Assembly (NCBI GenBank): GCA_902584365.1
Contig: CACHZG010000003.1
Location: forward strand, 1 to 64,000
Direction: 5' to 3'
Length of the DNA stretch: 64,000 nucleotides
From: an uncultured Pelagibacteraceae bacterium
Lineage (GTDB): Bacteria; Pseudomonadota; Alphaproteobacteria; Pelagibacterales; Pelagibacteraceae
Numbering within the stretch: the stretch's first letter is position 1; each line of letters opens with the position of its first letter. The position numbers and the translations under genes were made by a program. This document shows, piece after piece, positions 10,074-18,246 of this stretch. The notes under the pieces are model-generated. The model saw only the letters and a program-made list of their open reading frames with translations. It did not search any database and was not told the origin of the DNA.

Positions 10074-10913
10074 TTAAATAGTTTTTGTAATTGCATGCCA
10101 ATAATTTGGAAATATTTTGTTTAAGTTTTTTGCCGCAAGGTAAGTTAACCTCTTATTTTGAAAAATTCCATAGCATACGGATCCAGAACCGGTCATTCTT
10201 GAGAAACAGCATCCTTTTTGATGTTGAAGATTTTTTAATATTTTGGTTACTTCAGGGTGCTCGTTTTCAACTATTTCTTGAAGATCATTTTTATCACTGG
10301 AAACATCTTTAAGAAATTTATCAATTTTTTTAAAATTTGAATAATTTAATCTAGAAAATTTGGATACTTTTTTTACTTTTGAATATGTTCTTTTAGTAGA
10401 ACAATTTATATAAGGGTAGATAAGTAGTAAGTATAGATTAAAGTTTTTTTTGTAATTTATTATAGTGTTTAGATTTTTCTGAAATGCTTGTTTAAAGTGA
10501 AAAAGTTTAATATCGCTTCCAATTTTTTTTTCGATATTTTTTAAAATTTTTTTATCAATTTTTTTATTTTTCAAAATTTTCTTTAAAACAAAATATGAAT
10601 TAGATGTACCACCTCCAAGACCTGAAAAAACAGGAATATTTTTTTTTACTTCAATGTCATAATAATTGACGACTTTTTTTGAATTTCTAAGTATTTTAAG
10701 AGTATCTAGAATTGTATTGTTATTTTTTTTTACTGCTTTGGAGAAGGGACCTTTAAAAATAATTTTATCTTTTTTCTTTTTGTTTTTTTTCATCTCAATT
10801 TGATCATGTAAATCTATTAGAATAGAATTTGTTTGAATATTATGTAGTCCAGAATTAAGTATTTTTCCTACATTTAGTGTAAGATTTATTTTCGCAAAAG
10901 ATTTAATTTTCAT
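10074..10913 (-). CDS. ispE: 4-diphosphocytidyl-2-C-methyl-D-erythritol kinase
   Basis: ORF; AKINLTLNVG, PVFSGLGGGTSN, MTGSGSVCYGIF (GHMP kinase). Confidence 0.9.
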   Translation of the reverse strand: MKIKSFAKINLTLNVGKILNSGLHNIQTNSILIDLHDQIEMKKNKKKKDKIIFKGPFSKAVKKNNNTILDTLKILRNSKKVVNYYDIEVKKNIPVFSGLGGGTSNSYFVLKKILKNKKIDKKILKNIEKKIGSDIKLFHFKQAFQKNLNTIINYKKNFNLYLLLIYPYINCSTKRTYSKVKKVSKFSRLNYSNFKKIDKFLKDVSSDKNDLQEIVENEHPEVTKILKNLQHQKGCCFSRMTGSGSVCYGIFQNKRLTYLAAKNLNKIFPNYWHAITKTI

Positions 10914-12628
10914 TGATTAGTAATTGATATATCAGGTCCTGAAATAATTTTTTTATTAATTTTATTTTTCATATCTTTCTCTGTTTCTTCTAAATTTAAA
11001 ACATAATTCCAGTAGTATCTTGCTTGTATTTTTTTATTATTAATCCACAATATATCTGCAAAATGATCATTTACTATTGGGTCTGACGGAAGAAGCTTCA
11101 CTGCTTTTTGTAAATGTATTTCAGCTTCTTTGTAATTTTTTAATTTAAATAGTGCCCACCCTAGCGAGTCAATAATATATGGATCATCTTTCTTTAAGTT
11201 ATCGGCCTTTCTTAACATGTCTAGAGATTTTTCAATTTTTTGATTTTTTTCTATCCAAGAGTATGCAAGGTAATTCAGAACGTATGCTTGGTCAGGTTTA
11301 GCATCTAAAGAATTTAAAAAATCTTTTTCTGCCTTATCCCATAAGCCTGTTCTTTCAAAAGAAATCCCCCTACCATCTGTCGCTTGAGGATAAAGAATAT
11401 GATTTTTGTCAATTATTTTTAAAATTTCTGAATAATACTTTATAGCTTCTTCATACATTTTATTATTCTTGAGATAATTGGCAAATTCAATTTTTTGAAA
11501 AAGATTAGGATGATTAATTTGAGAGAAACTATTTTTTAAAATTTGAATAGCCTCATCTTTTTTACCCTCCTCTATTAAAAGATTAGCTATTTCTTTTGAA
11601 GCAAACCAATTATATGTATCACCTGATTTTTTTAGTTTTTTAAAAAGTTCTTTAGCGACTTTTGTGTTGCCGGTTAAAATATTATTTTCAGCATAAAGTA
11701 CCTCGTGAGATACAAAGTTTGAATTTAAATATTTTGCTAGATTAATATAAAAATTTGAAATTGTGAAAAAATTTTGCGTAGATAAGGCATTGGAAACAAT
11801 GTAAAAAAACTCTGAGAGAATATGAGATTTATTTTGACATTGAAAATTATTTTTAAAATTTGAATTATTTTTTAAATCTAATTGTAATTGGCTGATGAGG
11901 AGGTTTCTTGGTGAATTTTCTAATGATAAATTTATTATTTCATTGGCTTTGTCTATTTTATTTTTATTTATTAAATAATTTGCATAAAAGAAATTATATC
12001 TCAAAAAGTTAACATTATTATCATTAATTAATTTCTCATAAGAGAGATTTGTTGTTTTAGAGTCGTAAAAGCAGTCATAGAGTGTTTTTTGAATCTTTTT
12101 AATATTTTCAAAACGACTATCTATTAAACTTAAATCCTCTAAGGCTTCTTTGTAAGGAATGTTCTCCAAATTAGAGACATTGTAAGATATAATTGAAATG
12201 ATTTTTTGAAGTGGATCTAGGCTTTTTCTTAATGAATTTTCCTGAAATGATTTTTTAGAATTGAGGTAATTTTTATTTTTTAAATGATAAACACCAATCA
12301 AAAGATCACTTTCAAAGTTGTTTAAATTTTTCTTAAGTAATTTTTTTGAATAAAGATATGCTTCTCTAAATTTGCCTAGATTGACTAATGAATAAAGGTA
12401 AATTTGAGAGTAAGTATAATGTTTATCCTCAAGACCATCGACATTTTTTAAATAATTGTAAGTTTTGCTGTAATCATTTTTATTTAAAGATAAAACCCCG
12501 GAGAGATAATTTGAAATATCATATCCATCAAATGACTTTTCTAAACTTTTTACGTGTATATTGAAAAAAATTATTATGAAAAATGTACTAAATAATATAA
12601 ATTTAAGAATATAAAAAAAATTTTTCAT
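10910..12628 (-). CDS. Tetratricopeptide-repeat protein with N-terminal signal/TM
   Basis: ORF; TPR-like repeats near the C-terminus (QAYVLNYLAYSWIEKNQ, PYIIDSLGWALFKLKNYKEAEIHLQKA). Confidence 0.85.
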   Translation of the reverse strand: MKNFFYILKFILFSTFFIIIFFNIHVKSLEKSFDGYDISNYLSGVLSLNKNDYSKTYNYLKNVDGLEDKHYTYSQIYLYSLVNLGKFREAYLYSKKLLKKNLNNFESDLLIGVYHLKNKNYLNSKKSFQENSLRKSLDPLQKIISIISYNVSNLENIPYKEALEDLSLIDSRFENIKKIQKTLYDCFYDSKTTNLSYEKLINDNNVNFLRYNFFYANYLINKNKIDKANEIINLSLENSPRNLLISQLQLDLKNNSNFKNNFQCQNKSHILSEFFYIVSNALSTQNFFTISNFYINLAKYLNSNFVSHEVLYAENNILTGNTKVAKELFKKLKKSGDTYNWFASKEIANLLIEEGKKDEAIQILKNSFSQINHPNLFQKIEFANYLKNNKMYEEAIKYYSEILKIIDKNHILYPQATDGRGISFERTGLWDKAEKDFLNSLDAKPDQAYVLNYLAYSWIEKNQKIEKSLDMLRKADNLKKDDPYIIDSLGWALFKLKNYKEAEIHLQKAVKLLPSDPIVNDHFADILWINNKKIQARYYWNYVLNLEETEKDMKNKINKKIISGPDISITNQ

Positions 12629-13345
12629 ATGAAAGTCAATAACAAGCTCTCTAAATTAATAAAATACTATAATTTAATCAATCATAATTTAATATTTAGT
12701 GAAAATGCTATTAACAGATGCAAAAAAAGAGATTTCAAAAATGAGACAAAAAATCTTACACAGCAATTAAACGACCTTGAAAGATCAATTTCTGAAATTA
12801 AAAATTGTTCTTTAAAAGATTATGCCACAAAAATGGTATTTTCAGATGGCAATCCGAACTCCAAAATTATGATAATAGGTGAAGGGCCTGGGGCAAATGA
12901 AGATAAAGAGGGATTGCCTTTTGTAGGTAGAGCTGGTCAATTGTTAGACAGAATGCTGAAATCTATAGATCTAGACAGAGATAACGTCTATATTACAAAT
13001 GTTGTAAACTATAGACCTCCCGAAAATAGAAAGCCAACTGACGAAGAAATTAATAAATATTTACCATTTTTAAAACGCCATATTAATATTATTAAACCAA
13101 AAATATTACTACTACTAGGTAGCACTGCTTTAAATGCAATTTTAGGAAATGAAGTCGTTATCTCTAAAGCAAGAGGAAAATGGTATGAAAAAAAAATTGA
13201 CAAAATAACTATTTCAATAATCGCTTCTTTTCACCCAGCTTTTTTAATGAGACAGCCTGAGCAGAAAAAACTTGCTTGGATTGATTTAAAAATGATAAGG
13301 CAAAAAATGAAAGATTCAGGTTTAAAAAAAATTGCCCTTAAATAG
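12629..13345 (+). CDS. Uracil-DNA glycosylase, family 4-like
   Basis: ORF; GEGPGANEDKEGLPFVGRAGQLLDRML, NVVNYRPPENRKPT, HPAFLMRQP. Confidence 0.9.
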   Translation: MKVNNKLSKLIKYYNLINHNLIFSENAINRCKKRDFKNETKNLTQQLNDLERSISEIKNCSLKDYATKMVFSDGNPNSKIMIIGEGPGANEDKEGLPFVGRAGQLLDRMLKSIDLDRDNVYITNVVNYRPPENRKPTDEEINKYLPFLKRHINIIKPKILLLLGSTALNAILGNEVVISKARGKWYEKKIDKITISIIASFHPAFLMRQPEQKKLAWIDLKMIRQKMKDSGLKKIALK

Positions 13346-13904
13346 AAAAGTAGCAGGAGTTGATGAAGTTGGAAGAGGATGTATTGCAGGTCCAGTGGTT
13401 GCTGCAGCAGTAATCTTTAGAAAAAATATAAAATTAAACCCAATAAAAGACTCGAAAAAAATTTCATTTAAAAAAAGATTAGAAATTTCAGAATATATCA
13501 AGAAAAACTCTTTTTATGGCATTGGGATAGCTTCTGTAAGGGAGATTTTTCAACTTAATATCCTTAAAGCATCTTTACTAGCAATGAAAAGAGCCATAGT
13601 TAAATTATCCGTAAAACCTAATATAGTTCTTATTGATGGTATTTTTGCTCCTGAAGGTATTAAAAACTTTAAAACAATAGTTAAAGGTGACGAAAAAATT
13701 AAAGTTATTAGCGCGGCCTCAATTATTGCAAAATCATACAGAGACTTACTTATGATCCGTTTGTCAAAAAAATTTAGTGGTTATCATTGGAATAAAAATT
13801 TTGGCTACGGGACTAAACAACATTTGATTGGATTAAAAAAACGTGGAATTACTCCATTTCATAGAAAAAATTTTGGACCAGTATACAAGATGTTGTTAAA
13901 ATAA
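13332..13904 (+). CDS. rnhB: Ribonuclease HII (TTG start in track)
   Basis: ORF; AGVDEVGRGCIAGPVVAAAV, DSKKIS, GYGTKQH. Confidence 0.95.
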   Translation: MPLNRKVAGVDEVGRGCIAGPVVAAAVIFRKNIKLNPIKDSKKISFKKRLEISEYIKKNSFYGIGIASVREIFQLNILKASLLAMKRAIVKLSVKPNIVLIDGIFAPEGIKNFKTIVKGDEKIKVISAASIIAKSYRDLLMIRLSKKFSGYHWNKNFGYGTKQHLIGLKKRGITPFHRKNFGPVYKMLLK

Positions 13905-13953
13905 ATTTTACAGACACTAATTTCACTTTTTTTCACATAAAACAAATTGACTG

Positions 13954-13978
13954 AAGATTCAATTTAGAGTTGAATCTT
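13954..13978. promoter_or_regulatory. 9-bp inverted repeat AAGATTCAA-N7-TTGAATCTT with two GANTC sites upstream of the methylase gene
   Basis: Read directly; arms 13954-13962 and 13970-13978 are exact reverse complements. Confidence 0.7.
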
Positions 13979-13981
13979 AAA

Positions 13982-15052
13982 ATGCAAAAACTTTTAAATA
14001 AAATATTCTATGGAAATTGCATTAAAAAAATAAAAAAAATACCAGATAAATCCTTCGATTTAGTTTTTGCAGATCCACCGTATAATCTTCAAATAGGTGA
14101 AAAGTTGACTAGACCTGACGCAAGCAAAGTGAATGGAGTTAATGATAGATGGGACCAATTTAACAGTTTCGAGCACTATGATAAATTTTGCAAAGAGTGG
14201 TTGATAGAGTGTAAAAGAATTTTGAAAGATAATGGAAGCATTTGGCTAATAGGGTCTTATCATAATATTTTTCGTTTAGGTTACCTTCTTCAGAATTTAA
14301 ATTTCTGGATACTTAACGACATAATATGGCGAAAAAATAACCCAATGCCAAATTTTAAAGGAACTAGATTCACTAACGCTCACGAAACACTAATATGGGC
14401 TTCAAAGTCAAAAAAATCAAAATACACTTTTAACTATCAATCTCTTAAATGTTTTAACGATGATTTACAGATGAGATCTGACTGGCTTTTTCCTATTTGT
14501 AGTGGAAAGGAGAGGTTAAAACAAAAAGGTAAAAAAGTTCATTCGACGCAAAAACCAGAGGCGCTGCTACACAGAATTATTTTAGCTACAACAAATAAAG
14601 GAGATAACATATTTGACCCTTTTTTAGGGACTGGAACTACTGCAGTAGTAGCAAAAAAATTAGGTAGAAATTTTTGTGGAATTGAAAAAGATAAAAGATA
14701 CTTTAAAGCAGCTAGTGAACGTATACGTAATACTCTTAAAATTGAAGATGATTATCTTGATACGATAGAAAATAATAAAAACAAACCTAGAATACCATTT
14801 GGTTCTTTGGTAGAATTAGGTATTTTAAAACCAGGGTCATTATTATTCGATCTTAAAAGGGGGGTTAACGCGAAAGTAATGGTTGATGGAAGTATTAAGC
14901 ACAAAAAAATAGAGGGTTCAATTCACAAAATTGCTGCTAAAATTATCGGTGCTGAAAGTTGCAATGGTTGGACTTACTGGCATTGTAAAATCGGAAACTC
15001 AGTAGTTTTAATTGATGATCTAAGACAAAGATTGATTTCAAAATCAAATTAA
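13982..15052 (+). CDS. ccrM: CcrM-type adenine-N6 DNA methyltransferase (predicted GANTC); ATG 13982 preferred over TTG 13970
   Basis: ORF; DPPYNLQ, WLIGSYHNIFR, NPMPNFKGTRFTNAHETLIWA, DPFLGTGTTAVVAK, C-terminal CcrM domain. Confidence 0.95.
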   Translation: MQKLLNKIFYGNCIKKIKKIPDKSFDLVFADPPYNLQIGEKLTRPDASKVNGVNDRWDQFNSFEHYDKFCKEWLIECKRILKDNGSIWLIGSYHNIFRLGYLLQNLNFWILNDIIWRKNNPMPNFKGTRFTNAHETLIWASKSKKSKYTFNYQSLKCFNDDLQMRSDWLFPICSGKERLKQKGKKVHSTQKPEALLHRIILATTNKGDNIFDPFLGTGTTAVVAKKLGRNFCGIEKDKRYFKAASERIRNTLKIEDDYLDTIENNKNKPRIPFGSLVELGILKPGSLLFDLKRGVNAKVMVDGSIKHKKIEGSIHKIAAKIIGAESCNGWTYWHCKIGNSVVLIDDLRQRLISKSN

Positions 15053-15061
15053 GCTTTTAGA

Positions 15062-16192
15062 TCAATTATAGACTTTTCCAAGATAGGATTTTAGAAACTT
15101 TTCATTTTTGACTAATTTTCTTAGCATAAAATTTCTAATTTTTTTAAAAAAATTACTTGATAAATGAAACGCAAAATAATTTATTTTTGACCTTTTTTTT
15201 ATTGGTTTTATCTTTTTAAACCTTGTTTCATAATAAATGTCCTCAAAGTTTTTTATATTTTTATTCAGAAGGCTATACAATTCATAAGCACCCTCAATTG
15301 ACTGTGCAGCCCCTTGCGCCATCGATGGGAGCATGGCATGGAGTGAGTCTCCTAAATAAAAGATTTTTTTATTAGGTGACTTGAAAAACTTATCATTCAC
15401 ATAAATTGGCCAAACCTCAAGTTGATTTATAAATAAATTTTTTAATTTTTTGCTTTGATTAAAAATATGTTTTTCTAAAAAATCTTTTGGGTCATCAATA
15501 TTTTTTTGATTTGATCTAATTATACAAACTACATTTAATTCACCTTTTTGGTTAATAGGATAAGTTACTACATGTGATTTTGACCCCATAAATAATGATA
15601 TATTATGACTATCGACTTCATTTACGTCTGAAGACTTAACAATTGACCTTATTGCAAAAGCTTTACTAAATTCTGGCAAAGGTGGTTTTTTTTCAATAAT
15701 TTTTTTCGTATTAGAAAAAATTCCATCACAAACAAATAAATAATCAACTAAATCGTTTGTATTGTCTGTAAAATTAATTAATATTTTATCTTTCATCTCT
15801 GAAATTTTTTTTATCTCTTTATTAAATTTTAAATTTTCCTTAAAAAGTTTTTCTCGCAGGAATTCTACTAAAACAGATCTTCTAAGGGTTGTATATTTAT
15901 TATTTTTTGTATTGAACTTGGTCAGGTCTAAGTCACAAATTTTATTATTAGCGATAGAAAAAAAATTTAATTTTTGTGGGTGATACATTTTTTTTTTATC
16001 AATTAAATCGAAATCCAGATCTCTCAAAATTGAGATACAATTTACTGATAATTGAATTCCGTATCCCTCTTTTATTACAAGACCATCTTCTCGTTCATAA
16101 ATCTTAAAACTAATCTGTGAGTTTTTCTTTAGTAAGTTACCTAAAGTTAACCCTGCTATACCAGAACCTATAATTGCAATTTTTTTTTTCAT
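15062..16192 (-). CDS. FAD-dependent monooxygenase (salicylate hydroxylase/UbiH-like)
   Basis: ORF; IIGSGIAGLTLG Rossmann motif, YLGDSLHAMLPSMAQGAAQSIEGA. Confidence 0.85.
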   Translation of the reverse strand: MKKKIAIIGSGIAGLTLGNLLKKNSQISFKIYEREDGLVIKEGYGIQLSVNCISILRDLDFDLIDKKKMYHPQKLNFFSIANNKICDLDLTKFNTKNNKYTTLRRSVLVEFLREKLFKENLKFNKEIKKISEMKDKILINFTDNTNDLVDYLFVCDGIFSNTKKIIEKKPPLPEFSKAFAIRSIVKSSDVNEVDSHNISLFMGSKSHVVTYPINQKGELNVVCIIRSNQKNIDDPKDFLEKHIFNQSKKLKNLFINQLEVWPIYVNDKFFKSPNKKIFYLGDSLHAMLPSMAQGAAQSIEGAYELYSLLNKNIKNFEDIYYETRFKKIKPIKKRSKINYFAFHLSSNFFKKIRNFMLRKLVKNEKFLKSYLGKVYN

Positions 16193-17187
16193 TATAAAAT
16201 TTTCTCAATTTTATTTAAAATTTTTTTTGTAAATGATGGAATCATTTCATTTTTATTATTTATATTATACCATTTAAAATCTCCAGGAATTTTTTTTGTG
16301 AATTTGTAATATAGATTAATATTAAATTTTTTATTAGAAATGTTTTGATTATAGTTTAAAAGTAAATTCCATTCTTTACTTAGATTTTTTTGTCTTATTT
16401 TTATTTCAGGTAAAACAAAATTTTTTAAAAAACCAACATTGCTTTTTTTTGTTAATCCAATTTGTTTTTTTTTATTTAAATAACAGAATACATTAATTTT
16501 TTTGTTTTTAATATTTTTCCTTAAATTTACCTTTTTAAGTTTTTTACTTTTAAAGTAATTACATTTTTTTTTTATTTTACAACTATTACACTCAGGGTTT
16601 TTTGGTTTACAAATAATAGCACCAAACTCCATAAATGCCTCAACAACATCAGAATTTCTTTTTTTTATAAAAATTTTTTTTTTATTCAACTTTATTAATT
16701 TTTCAAAATTAATTTCTGTTTCTTCCGTGTTAAGTATTCTTGAAAATACTCTTCTTACGTTTCCATCTACTGCTAATGTTGGCTTGTCATGGATGAATGC
16801 TAAAAGAGCATTGGCAGTATACGTTCCAACACCAGGCAACTTTTTAACTTCATCTAGTGAGTCGGGTAACTCATATTTTATTTTAGCCAGATGTTTTGAA
16901 GATTTGAGTAAATTTTTTGCTCTACGATAATATCCAAGGCCCTCCCAAAGTTTTAAGATTGCTCTTTCTTGAGCTTGTGACAAAGATTTTAAAGTTGGGT
17001 AATGTTTTAAAAACTTTGAAAAATAAGGTAGCACAGTTTTTACTTGGGTTTGTTGCAACATAAACTCACTCAATAGTCTATAATAAAGCTTATGCTTGTG
17101 GTTTTTATCAACACGCCAAGGTAGCATGCGCTTGTTATTATCATACCAAGCTAAAATGTTTTTTGTTAAATTAAAATTTATATGCAT
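16192..17187 (-). CDS. mutY: A/G-specific adenine glycosylase
   Basis: ORF; MLPWR, SEFMLQQTQVKTVLPYF, LPGVGTYTANA, Cys-rich Fe-S motif CKPKNPECNSCKIKKKC. Confidence 0.95.
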   Translation of the reverse strand: MHINFNLTKNILAWYDNNKRMLPWRVDKNHKHKLYYRLLSEFMLQQTQVKTVLPYFSKFLKHYPTLKSLSQAQERAILKLWEGLGYYRRAKNLLKSSKHLAKIKYELPDSLDEVKKLPGVGTYTANALLAFIHDKPTLAVDGNVRRVFSRILNTEETEINFEKLIKLNKKKIFIKKRNSDVVEAFMEFGAIICKPKNPECNSCKIKKKCNYFKSKKLKKVNLRKNIKNKKINVFCYLNKKKQIGLTKKSNVGFLKNFVLPEIKIRQKNLSKEWNLLLNYNQNISNKKFNINLYYKFTKKIPGDFKWYNINNKNEMIPSFTKKILNKIEKIL

Positions 17188-17661
17188 AAAAAAAAAAATA
17201 TTAAAACTAATAATTACTTACAAGGATTAAGACCTATTTCTAATACTATTCCAAGAGGTCTTCGAGGAATTCTTAAAAAAGGTGGCCATAATTTTTCCAA
17301 CGTTGTTGATAATTGGAACACAATTGTGGGAAAAAAAATTTCAGATAATTGTTACCCAATAAAAATAAATGCTTCAAAACATGTAGAAAATGGAGTTTTA
17401 ACTTTAATGGTAAAGCATGGTAAGGAGACAGAAATTGAGTATGAGAGAATGAATATCATTGATAAAATAAATTCTTTTTTTGGATATAGGTACATAAAAG
17501 CAATCAAGTTAAATATTATAAATCAATTAAACAATAATACAGAAAAGTTTATCAATAAGAAAAATTTAGAGAAAAAATTTGAAATTAACGAAATAAAAGA
17601 TCATGAACTTAAAAAAAACTTACAAACATTGATAAAAGCTTACAATGAAAAGAAAAGTTAA
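17182..17661 (+). CDS. DUF721/DciA-like protein
   Basis: ORF; conserved-looking position between mutY and dsbA/smc; VDNWNTIVGKKISDNCYPIKI. Confidence 0.8.
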   Translation: MHKKKNIKTNNYLQGLRPISNTIPRGLRGILKKGGHNFSNVVDNWNTIVGKKISDNCYPIKINASKHVENGVLTLMVKHGKETEIEYERMNIIDKINSFFGYRYIKAIKLNIINQLNNNTEKFINKKNLEKKFEINEIKDHELKKNLQTLIKAYNEKKS

Positions 17662-18241
17662 ATTTATATTCTCATTTGTTATATTAATCTTGCTCTGTTT
17701 TAAAAATATATATGCTAAGGAGCTAAATATTTTATCAAAAGGTGAAGAAACAGCTAAGGTTACAATAAAAATTTTTTCTTCATTAACTTGCCCTTATTGT
17801 GCTGACTTTCACTTAAATATTTTAAAAAATTTAGAAAAGGACTTTCTTAAAAATAAAACTTTAAAAATCGAACATCATGCTTTTCCTTTGGATTTAGCTG
17901 CTTTGAATGCTGAAAAAATTGTGAGATGTGGAAATAATATGAATACTAAGTTTAAGTTGCTGGATATAATTTATGAAAAACAGAAACAGTGGGCTGTGGG
18001 TACAGATATTAATAAAATAAATGACTCTTTATTGGCAATTGGTAAAAGTTTAAATTTAGAGGAAAACAAATTAAAATCGTGTTTAGCAGACGAAGGTCTA
18101 CAGGATGAAATATTAAATGAGAGAATTAATGCGCAAAAAAAATATAATATAGATTCTACCCCAACAATTTATATAAATGAAAAAAAATATAAAGGTAAAT
18201 TTGATTTTGTTTCAATTAAAAAATATATTGAAAAAATATAA
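17645..18241 (+). CDS. DsbA-family thiol:disulfide oxidoreductase, secreted
   Basis: ORF; signal peptide, SSLTCPYCADFH. Confidence 0.9.
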   Translation: MKRKVKFIFSFVILILLCFKNIYAKELNILSKGEETAKVTIKIFSSLTCPYCADFHLNILKNLEKDFLKNKTLKIEHHAFPLDLAALNAEKIVRCGNNMNTKFKLLDIIYEKQKQWAVGTDINKINDSLLAIGKSLNLEENKLKSCLADEGLQDEILNERINAQKKYNIDSTPTIYINEKKYKGKFDFVSIKKYIEKI

Positions 18242-18246
18242 AATTT

